Assembly: GCF_026410255.1 (NCBI RefSeq) | Contig: NZ_JAPMLL010000004.1 | Span: 159,658-223,657 of the forward strand | Direction: 5' to 3' | Length of the DNA stretch: 64,000 nucleotides | From: Xanthomarina sp. F1114 | GTDB taxonomy: Bacteria; Bacteroidota; Bacteroidia; Flavobacteriales; Flavobacteriaceae | Shown here: one piece after another, positions 24,656-32,701 of the stretch | How the letters are laid out: each line of letters starts with the position of its first letter | Numbering within the stretch: the first letter of the stretch is position 1 | Notes under the pieces: generated by a model | What the model saw: only the letters and a program-made list of their open reading frames with translations | What the model was told of the DNA's origin: nothing | Database searches by the model: none | Translations under genes and position numbers: made by a program

Positions 24656-25933
24656 ATGAATATTCCAAAGTCTACAAATCCACGTATTGTTATTATTGGA
24701 GGAGGTTTTGCAGGTGTAAGTTTGGTAAAGAAATTTGCTAAAAAGAAGGTGCAAGTCGTACTTTTAGACAAACGTAATTATCATACGTTTCAACCTTTAC
24801 TATATCAAGTATCATCTTCAGGTTTAGAACCAGATTCGATTGCTTATCCGTTAAGGAAGATTATAAAAAAACATGATAATATCTTTTTTCGTTTAGCAAA
24901 AGTTTCAAGCATAGATGCTAAAAACAACCAGGTTGTTACGGATATAGGTTCGTTATCTTTTGATTATTTGGTAATTGCAACAGGTACAAAGACTAATTAT
25001 TTTGGTAATAAAGGAATTGAAAGCCAAAGTATGCCAATGAAAACCGTACCGCAAGCCCTAAATATAAGAAGTCTAATTCTTCAGAATTTTGAAAAAGCAA
25101 CTATTGCTAAATCATTAGAAGAACGAGAAGCTTTTTTAAATTTTGTTATTGTTGGTGGGGGGCCAACAGGAGTAGAACTGGCAGGAGCTATTGCAGAGTT
25201 AAAAAACAATATTCTTCCAAAAGACTATCACGATTTGAATGCTCGCGATATGCAAATTCATTTGTTAGAAGGCGGACCTAAACTTTTGCCACCCATGAGT
25301 GAGCATGCTTCAAAAAAAGCCTTTGAATTTTTGAAAAAATTAGGGGTTGCTATTCATTGCAATACCTTTGTTAAAGATTATAATGGCTTGGTAGTTTCTA
25401 CAAATACTGACTTGATTTTAGAATCCGAAACTCTGATTTGGGCAGCAGGAGTTACCGGAAATCCAATCATGGGATTATCTGAAAATGCATTGGAAAAAAA
25501 AGTGAATAGATATCGCGTAAATAAGTACAATCAAGTGGAGGGATATACCAATATTTTTGCTCTTGGAGACATTGCCTTAATGGAGACTGAAAACTATCCA
25601 AAAGGACATCCTCAAGTTGCTCAACCTGCTATTCAACAAGGTAAATTATTAGGTATTAATTTGATAAAGTTAATAGAAGGAAAACCCTTAAAAAAGTTTG
25701 AATATAAAGACAAAGGTTCTATGGCAACTATTGGAAGAAATAAAGCTGTAGTAGATTTAAAAGCCTATAAGTTCTCTGGTTTTTTTGCATGGTTTATTTG
25801 GATGTTTGTACATCTCATGTCTTTAGTCGGTTTTAGAAATAGAATTATAGTTTTGTTCAATTGGACTTATAATTATATTAATTTTGACAAAGCTGCCAGG
25901 TTAATTATTAGACCGTTTACAAAGTTAAACTAA
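24656..25933 (+). CDS. Type II NADH:quinone oxidoreductase-like flavoprotein
   Basis: Protein of 425 residues. FAD-binding IVIIGGGFAGVSLVKKFAKK at residues about 11-30, followed by DKRNYHTFQPLLYQVSSSGLEPDSIAYPLR, which is diagnostic for NDH-2. The NADH-binding VIVGGGPTGVELAGAIAEL lies near residue 165-185, the second FAD motif NIFALGDIAL near 300, and AQPAIQQGKLLGINL near 325. The C-terminus has two hydrophobic helices (FFAWFIWMFVHLMSLVGFRNRIIVLFNW) that anchor the protein to the inner membrane. It oxidises NADH and feeds electrons to menaquinone without pumping protons. Divergent from the sigma factor gene. Confidence 0.92.
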   Translation: MNIPKSTNPRIVIIGGGFAGVSLVKKFAKKKVQVVLLDKRNYHTFQPLLYQVSSSGLEPDSIAYPLRKIIKKHDNIFFRLAKVSSIDAKNNQVVTDIGSLSFDYLVIATGTKTNYFGNKGIESQSMPMKTVPQALNIRSLILQNFEKATIAKSLEEREAFLNFVIVGGGPTGVELAGAIAELKNNILPKDYHDLNARDMQIHLLEGGPKLLPPMSEHASKKAFEFLKKLGVAIHCNTFVKDYNGLVVSTNTDLILESETLIWAAGVTGNPIMGLSENALEKKVNRYRVNKYNQVEGYTNIFALGDIALMETENYPKGHPQVAQPAIQQGKLLGINLIKLIEGKPLKKFEYKDKGSMATIGRNKAVVDLKAYKFSGFFAWFIWMFVHLMSLVGFRNRIIVLFNWTYNYINFDKAARLIIRPFTKLN

Positions 25934-25998
25934 TAGTTTAAGGCTTTGTATTTAAAATTTTGATTACAAGAGAGAAAGCCGCTTGTTATAAATATAAT

Positions 25999-26667
25999 CT
26001 ATCGTTGTTTTAAGAGTCCAAAAACAATAAAAAGCTGTGCGAAAGCATACGTAAACATAATACTAAAATTTGTAAATGGCAAAGGTTGGTAAAATTTATT
26101 TAAAGCAAGAATACTATCGGAAATCATAAATAAAATAGCTCCCGTAAACACTAAAATATAATTGTTTTTTACAACCTTCCCTTCTCTTAAAAATGCGGTT
26201 GTTGCCATACTTAAAATAACTAGCATATATACAATCACTGGAATTAACATGTCTCCTAAACCATCTTTTAAAAAGTAGAATAGAATGGCTCCGTAGGCTA
26301 ACATTAGACCTATAAAAAACAAACCATTTTTAGAAGGGTTTCTCTGCTTTAGAAAAATTAGAACGTAGAAAATATGAGCTGTTAAAAAAGCGACTAAACC
26401 TCCTATAAAATAGTTGGCAGATAGACTTACAAACATGAGTAAAATATCTCCTATTAATGAGAAAATTAAAGCTAAAAAAATCATAAGCCTCATTTTCTTA
26501 TCCAAATGCGAACTTTGTTTTCTAAAATAGAATATTAATGAAATTAGTAAAGCAGGTTTAGCTAAATAATTTAAATCAGAAAGACTTTCAAAACTCGAAG
26601 TTGCAATTTCTAGTGCAAGAAGAATGACGAATAAAAATGAAAATGATTTTTCGCTTTTTGTTAACAT
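25999..26667 (-). CDS. Lysoplasmalogenase (YhhN/TMEM86 family)
   Basis: Protein of 222 residues from the ATG at 26667; a TTG ten codons upstream is less likely. About seven membrane helices, and the YhhN pattern: KPALLISLIFYF, then LMIFLALIFSLIGDILLM (with Gly-Asp) and AILFMISDSILALNKFYQPLPF (with Ser-Asp). These Asp residues are the conserved ones of the family, which hydrolyses the vinyl-ether bond of lysoplasmalogens or acts on related ether lipids. Divergent from the TonB-like gene with a perfect inverted repeat between them. Confidence 0.87.
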   Translation of the reverse strand: MLTKSEKSFSFLFVILLALEIATSSFESLSDLNYLAKPALLISLIFYFRKQSSHLDKKMRLMIFLALIFSLIGDILLMFVSLSANYFIGGLVAFLTAHIFYVLIFLKQRNPSKNGLFFIGLMLAYGAILFYFLKDGLGDMLIPVIVYMLVILSMATTAFLREGKVVKNNYILVFTGAILFMISDSILALNKFYQPLPFTNFSIMFTYAFAQLFIVFGLLKQR

Positions 26668-26732
26668 GGCTATAAGGTTAAAATCAAATATATTCAATTC
26701 GTAATAGACTTATTACAATTTTGTTGATTTTA

Positions 26733-26754
26733 GTTCTATTCATCAGAATAGAAC
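26733..26754. repeat. Perfect inverted repeat between divergent genes
   Basis: GTTCTATTC (26733-26741), loop ATCA, GAATAGAAC (26746-26754). No T run follows, so it is more likely an operator or RNA hairpin than a terminator. It lies 66 bases upstream of the lysoplasmalogenase start and 98 bases upstream of the TonB-like start. Confidence 0.55.
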
Positions 26755-26784
26755 GGATAATTAATAGAATAATCGTATGGTTTA

Positions 26785-26831
26785 AAACTGATTAATATCA
26801 TAGTTATTTGACAGTAAGTGTTTTAACTTTA
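26785..26831 (+). promoter_or_regulatory. Weak Fnr-type box and -7-like box upstream of the TonB-like gene
   Basis: TGA-N6-TCA (26789-26800) followed by TAACTTTA (26824-26831, one mismatch to TAnnTTTG). Centre-to-centre distance is 33 bp, the same as in the five stronger sites of the respiratory island, but the outer bases of the box are not palindromic. Confidence 0.35.
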
Positions 26832-26851
26832 AGATACTAAATCTTATTGTC

Positions 26852-27583
26852 ATGGAACCAAAAAAAAATCCAAGTGTGGAAGTTGGTAGAAATAGTAGTC
26901 TCTATTTTGCCTTAGGTTTAAATGTCATGTTGCTTTTTACCTACTTGGGTATTGAGCATAAAAGCTATGAAACTACAGATATTGCTCTAGAAAATGTTCA
27001 AATAGTTGAAGAGTTTGAGGAAGATATTCCAATTACCGATTTGAACATGCCACCACCACCGCCACCACCGCCAGTTCTTGCAACACCAGAAACAATTACG
27101 ATTGTTGAGGATACGAAAGATATTGAAGAAACAGTATTGGAAAGTACGGAAACCAGTCAGGAGGAAAAAATCGAGGAACCTATCATTCAGGTTGAAGATG
27201 TTCAGGTAGAAGAAGTGGAAGAAGAAATTTCAGTCCCTTTTTCTGTGGTTGAAAAAGTCCCTGTTTTTCCTGGTTGTACAGGAACCACAAATGAAGAATT
27301 AAAAGATTGCTTTAGTAAAAAAATGAACGAACATATTACTAAAAATTTTAAATATCCTTCTACAGCCCTAGACCTGGGAATTTTTGGAAGAGTTATAGTT
27401 CTGTTTGTTGTTGATAAAGATGGAAATATCACTGGAATAAGATCGCGTGGTCCAGATAAAATGCTAGAAGAGGAAGCGGAGCGTATTATTGGATTGTTAC
27501 CGAAGATGAAACCAGGAATGCAACGAGGGAATCCGGTAACAGTGCCTTATAGCATTCCAATTAACTTTCAAATTCAGAATTAA
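26852..27583 (+). CDS. TonB-like energy transducer with C-terminal TonB domain
   Basis: Protein of 243 residues. One membrane helix near the start (LYFALGLNVMLLFTYLG), a proline run of eight (PPPPPPPP) at about residue 67, an acidic Glu-rich spacer that would cross the periplasm, and a C-terminal TonB domain from about residue 140: FPGCTGTTNEELKDCFSKKMNEHITKNFKYPSTALDLGIFGRVIVLFVVDKDGNITGIRSRGPDKMLEEEAERIIGLLPKMKPG. The two Cys in this domain are common in flavobacterial versions. It would pass the energy of the proton gradient to TonB-dependent receptors such as those at 32702 and 48053. No ExbB or ExbD genes are adjacent. Confidence 0.9.
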   Translation: MEPKKNPSVEVGRNSSLYFALGLNVMLLFTYLGIEHKSYETTDIALENVQIVEEFEEDIPITDLNMPPPPPPPPVLATPETITIVEDTKDIEETVLESTETSQEEKIEEPIIQVEDVQVEEVEEEISVPFSVVEKVPVFPGCTGTTNEELKDCFSKKMNEHITKNFKYPSTALDLGIFGRVIVLFVVDKDGNITGIRSRGPDKMLEEEAERIIGLLPKMKPGMQRGNPVTVPYSIPINFQIQN

Positions 27584-27610
27584 AAATTTTATTAAATCCT
27601 GACTTACCTA

Positions 27611-27644
27611 AGCACTTTCATCTAAAAATGAAAGTGTTTTTTTG
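27611..27644 (+). terminator. Terminator after the TonB-like gene
   Basis: CACTTTCAT pairs with ATGAAAGTG around loop CTAAAA and is followed by seven T. Confidence 0.9.
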
Positions 27645-27749
27645 TTTAAAATTAATATGAAGTGTAAAAATCAACAAAATACAGTTTGTGTGTTTCTATT
27701 TTTAATTACGCATAGTAATCTTCTTTATTAGTAATTAACTCTCCTAATT

Positions 27750-27820
27750 ACAATTCAGAAATAAAATTTGACAGTTCAGAAAGACTCTTTTTTAAAACAG
27801 TGTTGTTTGATAGATATTTG
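27750..27820 (+). promoter_or_regulatory. LytTR-type direct repeats and -7-like box upstream of the LytS/LytTR operon
   Basis: ACAATTCAG (27750-27758), 12 bases, ACAGTTCAG (27771-27779), then GATATTTG (27813-27820). The second repeat fits the LytTR consensus [TA][AC][CA]GTTN[AG][TG] fully, the first with one mismatch. The repeats start 21 bp apart and the -7-like box begins 42 bp after the start of the proximal repeat, exactly as at 10329-10399 and 20209-20279. The site suggests autoregulation of the operon. Confidence 0.75.
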
Positions 27821-28075
27821 TCTTAACAAAAACAATATGAATGCCATATTTAAAATACTTTATCATGAATACAACTACTATTAAAGCATTAAATTAATAC
27901 TAAAGTATTTTAAATAAAGTTGAATAGAAATAATTGTGTTTGTTATTTTGGTCAGGATTTATAGTCATTTTTAAAGATTAGCAAAAGAGCCTTAGAACTT
28001 TTTGCTAACTTTAAAACCCAAAAGGTAGTTTGATCTAATTGGAAGAGAAGAAAACGCTGACGAAGTTTTTAAAGA
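27821..28075 (+). other. Long leader of the LytS/LytTR operon with hairpin
   Basis: If the promoter above is used, the transcript has an untranslated leader of about 250 bases. It contains a 15-codon open frame (27837-27884, MNAIFKILYHEYNYY), for which there is no other support, and a strong hairpin TTAGCAAAA/TTTTGCTAA (27978-27986 with 28000-28008, extendable by AAAG/CTTT). No T run follows the hairpin. I see no other gene in the 492 bases between the TonB-like gene and the kinase. Confidence 0.4.
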
Positions 28076-29428
28076 ATGCATTTAAAAAACATGAGTAAAA
28101 ACACTAAAAATATTTTTATAACCTTTGGCATTGGCTGTTTGGTTTTTATAATTGGTAGTGCACTTTATTCAGGTTTCGAATTTAAATCTGTAAACGAATT
28201 TCTTATCAATTTTGTTTTTTATCAATTATACGCGTTTGTTTTAGGTTACTCTAATATGTACTTTTTTAATTATCTGGAAAAGTATCCTTGGAAAGAAAAA
28301 GACAGTGCAAAACGTATTGTAATTGGGATATTGGGTTCTATTGTTCTTACTTTAATTGGTTTGTTTTTTTTAAGAATGGCAACAGCCATGATTTATAATG
28401 ATAAAACCTTTCAGTACTTTATAGAAAGTGAAACCTATAGAAATTACACCTTTGGATTATGGATTACTTTATCTATTGTAATTACGTTTCATGCGGTTTA
28501 TTTTTTTAAAAAGAATCAAGAAAAGAAGGTAAAGGAGTCGCAAATAGTTGCTCAAACACAAACGGCCAAGTTTGATGCATTGAAAAATCAACTAGATCCG
28601 CATTTTCTATTTAATAGCTTAAATGTTTTAACAAGTTTAATAGAAGAGAATCCGGAAAAAGCTCAGGAATTTACAACATCCCTTTCAAAAATATATAGAT
28701 ATGTTTTAGAGCAAAAAAATAAGGATTTAGTGTCTATAGACGAGGAGTTGAAATTTGCCAAAACTTATATGTCTTTATTAAAAATGCGTTTCGAAGATAG
28801 TATTGTTTTCTCTATTCCAGAGCAGGCGTCAAATCCAGAAAGTAAAGTAGTGCCTTTGTCTTTGCAGTTGCTATTAGAAAATGCTGTTAAACACAATATA
28901 GTAACGGAAAAAAAGCCTTTACACATAAAAATTTACGAAGCTGATGGGTGTTTAATTGTCGAAAATAATTTACAGCCCAAACAAATAGTTAAAAAGAGTA
29001 GCGGGGTAGGTTTAAGTAATATTAAACAACGCTATCAATTATTGAGTAAAAGAAAAGTTATTATCAATCAACAAGCAGATAGGTTTGCAGTTGCAATCCC
29101 AATGCTTACTAAACAAATTACAATCATGGAAACAAGAACATCACATAGTAGAGAAGATGCTTATTACAGAGCAAAAAAACAAGTAGAAGAAATCAAAGGG
29201 TTTTATGGTAATTTAATTTCATACATGCTAGTAATTCCCTTTTTAGCATTCTTAAATTATCAAACTTCTTGGAGTTTTCAATGGTTTTGGTTTCCTATGT
29301 TAGGTTGGGGAATGGGATTAGTATTTCATGGTTTTGCTGTTTTTGGATATGGTAAATCATGGGAACAGAGAAAAATTCAAGAGATTCTAGATAAAGAAGA
29401 AGAGTTTAAACAAAACAAATGGAAATAA
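28076..29428 (+). CDS. LytS-type sensor histidine kinase with C-terminal 2TM domain
   Basis: Protein of 450 residues. Four membrane helices lie in residues 12-150. The kinase core is of the LytS/YehU type: phospho-acceptor region FDALKNQLDPHFLFNSLNVLTSLI (about residues 165-187) and ATP-binding part with LQLLLENAVKHNI and SSGVGLSNIKQRYQLL. The kinase would normally end near residue 350; here a 2TM domain follows in the same frame (DAYYRAKKQVEEIKGFYGNLISYMLVIPFLAFL, then MLGWGMGLVFHGFAVFGYGKSWEQRKIQEIL), clearly related to the separate protein encoded next. Start is the ATG at 28076 or the one at 28091. The operon continues with the 2TM protein and the LytTR response regulator. Confidence 0.92.
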   Translation: MHLKNMSKNTKNIFITFGIGCLVFIIGSALYSGFEFKSVNEFLINFVFYQLYAFVLGYSNMYFFNYLEKYPWKEKDSAKRIVIGILGSIVLTLIGLFFLRMATAMIYNDKTFQYFIESETYRNYTFGLWITLSIVITFHAVYFFKKNQEKKVKESQIVAQTQTAKFDALKNQLDPHFLFNSLNVLTSLIEENPEKAQEFTTSLSKIYRYVLEQKNKDLVSIDEELKFAKTYMSLLKMRFEDSIVFSIPEQASNPESKVVPLSLQLLLENAVKHNIVTEKKPLHIKIYEADGCLIVENNLQPKQIVKKSSGVGLSNIKQRYQLLSKRKVIINQQADRFAVAIPMLTKQITIMETRTSHSREDAYYRAKKQVEEIKGFYGNLISYMLVIPFLAFLNYQTSWSFQWFWFPMLGWGMGLVFHGFAVFGYGKSWEQRKIQEILDKEEEFKQNKWK

Positions 29429-29430
29429 TT

Positions 29431-29742
29431 ATGGAACGAAATTATTCAGAACAAGAACGCCTTGATCGTGCTAGACAACGAGTAAAAAAAATAAAAGGAT
29501 TTTACTCCCACCTCTTGGTATATGTTGTAATAAATCTAATGCTTGTTGTTATAAATGTTCAAAATTTAGAACCAGGGGAAAGTTATTTTCAATATAAAAA
29601 TTTCTATACCTTATTTTTCTGGGGAATTGGCTTAGCAATTCATGGTTTCAGTGTGTTTTTGCCAGACTTTATTCTAGGTAAAAACTGGGAAGAACGAAAA
29701 ATCAGAAAATTGATGAACGATGAGAAAAAACATTGGGAATAA
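29431..29742 (+). CDS. 2TM domain protein
   Basis: Protein of 103 residues (an earlier ATG at 29419 overlaps the kinase stop codon and would add four residues). It has a basic N-terminal helix (ERLDRARQRVKKIKGFYSHLL), two membrane helices and the closing motif FFWGIGLAIHGFSVFLPDFILGKNWEERKIRKLM. It is a paralogue of the C-terminal part of the kinase before it: IKGFY, G(L)xxHGF and GK(S/N)WE(Q/E)RKI are shared. 2TM proteins commonly accompany LytS/LytTR systems in Bacteroidota and may modulate the kinase by pairing with its own 2TM part; this is inferred. Confidence 0.87.
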   Translation: MERNYSEQERLDRARQRVKKIKGFYSHLLVYVVINLMLVVINVQNLEPGESYFQYKNFYTLFFWGIGLAIHGFSVFLPDFILGKNWEERKIRKLMNDEKKHWE

Positions 29743-29789
29743 ATTTGACTTAAGTAAATTCTAAAACAGCCAACCAACCTTGTATTTAT

Positions 29790-30554
29790 ATGAAAGTTAT
29801 AATAATTGAAGACGAAAAACCATCTGCAAGAAGATTGCAACGTATGTTGGATAAGATTGGTATTCAAACCGAAACCATGTTGCATTCTGTAGAAGAATCT
29901 GTTAGTTGGTTTCAGGAAAATGAACATCCAGATTTAATTTTCTTAGATATTCAACTGAGTGATGGTTTGTCTTTTGAAATTTTCGATTTAATTGATGTTA
30001 AATCAGCTATTATTTTTACAACAGCTTACGATGAATATGCGCTGCAAGCATTTAAACTAAACAGTGTAGATTATTTGCTAAAACCCATTGACGCAGATGA
30101 AATGGAACAAGCTCTGAAAAAATTCAATTCAAATCTAAAAACAAAACAGCCAATAACTTTAAATTTTGACGACATTAAAAAACTCTTAGTAAACCCCATT
30201 GAAAGAGAAGAAAAAGAATATAAAAAACGTTTTTCTATTAAAATAGGGCAACATTTAAAACTTATTTCTATCGAGGAAATAGAATGTATTTATAGCGAAA
30301 ATAAAGGCACTTATCTATATACAACTGAAGGAAGAAGTTATTTAGTAGATTCAACTTTAGAACAATTAGAAGAAGAGTTGCAACCAGAAGTGTTTTTTAG
30401 AGTTAATAGAGCATTTTACGTAAATATTAATGCCATTAGAGATATGATAAGTTATACCAATTCGCGATTGCAAATAAAATTACAATCTTACAAAGAACAA
30501 GATGTAATTGTAGCTAGAGAGCGAGTAAAGGATTTTAAAAACTGGTTGGAATAA
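29790..30554 (+). CDS. LytTR family response regulator
   Basis: Protein of 254 residues. The receiver domain occupies residues 1-120 with the acidic pocket EDE (about residues 6-8), the phosphorylated Asp in LIFLDIQLSDG (about residue 53), TTAYDEYALQAF and the Lys in LLKPID. The LytTR DNA-binding domain follows from about residue 145: RFSIKIGQHLKLISIEEIECIYSENKGTYLYTTEGRSYLVDSTLEQLEEEL, then FFRVNRAFYVNINAI. LytTR domains bind pairs of direct repeats about 21 bp apart; three such pairs are found in this window, one in front of this operon. Confidence 0.94.
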   Translation: MKVIIIEDEKPSARRLQRMLDKIGIQTETMLHSVEESVSWFQENEHPDLIFLDIQLSDGLSFEIFDLIDVKSAIIFTTAYDEYALQAFKLNSVDYLLKPIDADEMEQALKKFNSNLKTKQPITLNFDDIKKLLVNPIEREEKEYKKRFSIKIGQHLKLISIEEIECIYSENKGTYLYTTEGRSYLVDSTLEQLEEELQPEVFFRVNRAFYVNINAIRDMISYTNSRLQIKLQSYKEQDVIVARERVKDFKNWLE

Positions 30555-30557
30555 AAA

Positions 30558-31733
30558 TTATTCCTCAATTCTATTGTCATCAAAAGATGAAGGCAAGAGC
30601 TTTGGTATAAACTTAATTACCAAAGGCAATAATAAAGCGCCACCGGGTAGCATGAAAATAGCTAGACTTGGTATAGATTTAAAAATATCTAATAACTGAC
30701 TTTGGACTTTTTTCTGTTCTTCGTCGCTTAAATCCCTAACGGTCGATTTAGATAATAATACCATCAATTCCTTACTTTCAAAAAGTTCTTTTTGTAAACG
30801 TTTGCTATTTCTGGAAATAAGCTTACTTACCATTTTACTCGAATTGGAGTAAAAGGTTTTTACAATGTTTTGGGAACTTAATAGAGCAATTTTTTCCTTG
30901 TTATTATTATAAAAAGTTTCAATAAACTGGATGGAATTGTCAATGCGTTCTTGTTCTAAATTAAGTTTATTACCCAATTTTATAAGAAGTGATTTTTCGC
31001 TCGTGTCAATATTTAAATCACCCCAGGTTGCCATACTGGCAATATCCATTATATAATATTTTTCTAAATCGGTATTAATAAATTCTAATGCTTCTTGGTA
31101 AGTAAGAGTTTTATGAGATTTATATCTTATAGACTGTTCTACTAGCCTTATTAAACTGTTATCGTATTCTGTCTTTTTATTTTTAGAGTTTAAAACTTCG
31201 CTTACAATACTTTCAATAGCGGACTCCAGATGTTGAATGTGTTTTTGCGAAATTTCTTGAGTTTGTAAAAATGCTTTATAAGCTAAAATATCGGTGAAAA
31301 GTAGTGCGTTTGTAATAAAATAATTGAAACTTCTATCAATTAGATTATCGTCAATTTGAATGCGCTTATGTATAATTTTTTCTAATAAGGAAGCCGTTTT
31401 CTTTTCGCCTAAAATTTCAGAAAAAATAGAAGTAGAATAAGCGTTTATTTCAATATAAAAATTGATAATACTTTCAACAAAACCAGCCTTTTGAGTGTTG
31501 TTTTCTTCAAAAATAAAGTTTAAAGCAAGTAGGAAATTTACTTTACAGATCTCCTCTTCAGTCAATCCCGGATAATCAAGATGGTCTTTTACAACTTTTA
31601 TATTGCTTCCATAGATAAAACCACTTTCTCTTAAACTATCATAAAATGTGTTATAGTCCGTATGTATCCAAATAGGACTCCGTTCTAATTCGTTTAATAA
31701 CTTATTTATCCAGCCACTAGCTGATGGGTTCAT
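30558..31733 (-). CDS. LETM1-related biofilm-associated protein
   Basis: Protein of 391 residues, mostly helical. The last 50 residues carry a LETM1-like segment: LLDIFKSIPSLAIFMLPGGALLLPLVIKFIPKLLPSSFDDN, a hydrophobic helix followed by the LLPSSF end that resembles the membrane part of mitochondrial LETM1. The front part is a long helical region without recognised motif (MNPSASGWINKLLNELERSPI). Proteins of this length and end are found across Flavobacteriaceae and have been linked to biofilm formation; cation exchange is not established. It ends three bases from the LytTR gene on the opposite strand, so the two transcripts converge without an evident terminator. Confidence 0.83.
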   Translation of the reverse strand: MNPSASGWINKLLNELERSPIWIHTDYNTFYDSLRESGFIYGSNIKVVKDHLDYPGLTEEEICKVNFLLALNFIFEENNTQKAGFVESIINFYIEINAYSTSIFSEILGEKKTASLLEKIIHKRIQIDDNLIDRSFNYFITNALLFTDILAYKAFLQTQEISQKHIQHLESAIESIVSEVLNSKNKKTEYDNSLIRLVEQSIRYKSHKTLTYQEALEFINTDLEKYYIMDIASMATWGDLNIDTSEKSLLIKLGNKLNLEQERIDNSIQFIETFYNNNKEKIALLSSQNIVKTFYSNSSKMVSKLISRNSKRLQKELFESKELMVLLSKSTVRDLSDEEQKKVQSQLLDIFKSIPSLAIFMLPGGALLLPLVIKFIPKLLPSSFDDNRIEE

Positions 31734-31857
31734 GATTAAAAGTATTTCTTAGATGTAAAGATAAATTTTATATCGAATATGGACTAATATTATTATGGTG
31801 TAAAAAATAATATACACAAAATAAAGAAATTAAAACTAGAAAGAAAGCACCCTTTAT

Positions 31858-32364
31858 TTACAAGGCAATTTCAAAAAGACTAAAGGGACCATCTTTATAA
31901 TGTTCTGGTAAATCGGAGGTCCACTCAATACTTTTAATTCCTTTATAAGTAAATCCACAACTTTTGTAATATGTATTAATTTTTTCGTTTCCGCTATGGG
32001 TGTCAAGTCTAACAAAATCAATATTTTTTTCTTTAGCATATTGTATGGTCCAAGCCACTATTTTTTTTACATATCCCTGACCTCTAAAATTTGAGTTTGT
32101 TGCTATTCTATGAAGGTAAATAGCATTGTCATGCCCTGCATCTTCCCATATTACAGGGTTTTTAAATGCAATTAAAAAAGTACAAGCTAATTCCTTGCCT
32201 TCTATAATTTTAAAATGTCTGTTTTCATCTATTTCCTGCTCTACAAGGCTTCTGCTAAAACCTCTCCAACTCTTATTATTTACCTTTTTTTGATAAGATG
32301 TGGCATCATCATAAAGCTTAAAAATATCATTTATATCTTCAAGTGTACTCTTTAAAATCTTCAT
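31858..32364 (-). CDS. GNAT family N-acetyltransferase
   Basis: Protein of 168 residues. GNAT segments: MKILKSTLEDINDIFKLYDDAT at the start, AIYLHRIATNSNFRGQGYVKKIVAWTIQYAKEKNI with the acetyl-CoA-binding loop RGQGY, and FVRLDTHSGNEKINTYYKSCGF near the end. The RLDTHxxNxxxxxYYxxxGF form is frequent in acetyltransferases acting on small molecules or antibiotics, but the substrate cannot be told. Soluble. No strong operon partner. Confidence 0.87.
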   Translation of the reverse strand: MKILKSTLEDINDIFKLYDDATSYQKKVNNKSWRGFSRSLVEQEIDENRHFKIIEGKELACTFLIAFKNPVIWEDAGHDNAIYLHRIATNSNFRGQGYVKKIVAWTIQYAKEKNIDFVRLDTHSGNEKINTYYKSCGFTYKGIKSIEWTSDLPEHYKDGPFSLFEIAL

Positions 32365-32701
32365 TAATATAAAATGTTTATTACTATTATAACAAGATGT
32401 AATTCTTATAATAGAGACGGTTTTACTAGTTAGTTTTGGGTTAGTACCAGTCGGTATCTCTTTCTAGAAAGATACTCAATATCTTATCATTAATATCAAC
32501 AAAACTAAATCCTTTATTTAGGTGTTAATTCTACTAATTTACCTAATTATATCTATGCAACCTATATACAGTTATATCTTTTTAATATATGTTTTAGTGG
32601 TAAATTTTTAAAATGTTAAAGAATAGTTAAGACTTATAAGCTCTCTATTGTGTAATATTATTTTTACCAGTTAATTGCCTATCAGCTAAAGATTATTATT
32701 T
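32365..32701. other. Intergenic region upstream of the TonB-dependent receptor
   Basis: No open frame or RNA gene is recognisable in these 337 bases. The one visible structure is an imperfect palindrome at 32453-32477 (GTATCT...AGATAC arms around TTTCTAGAAA), which could be an operator. AT content is high throughout. Confidence 0.4.

Noticed and set aside
27837..27884. 15-codon frame in the kinase leader as a real gene
   Set aside because: Too short, no ribosome-binding or conservation evidence; mentioned only as part of the leader.
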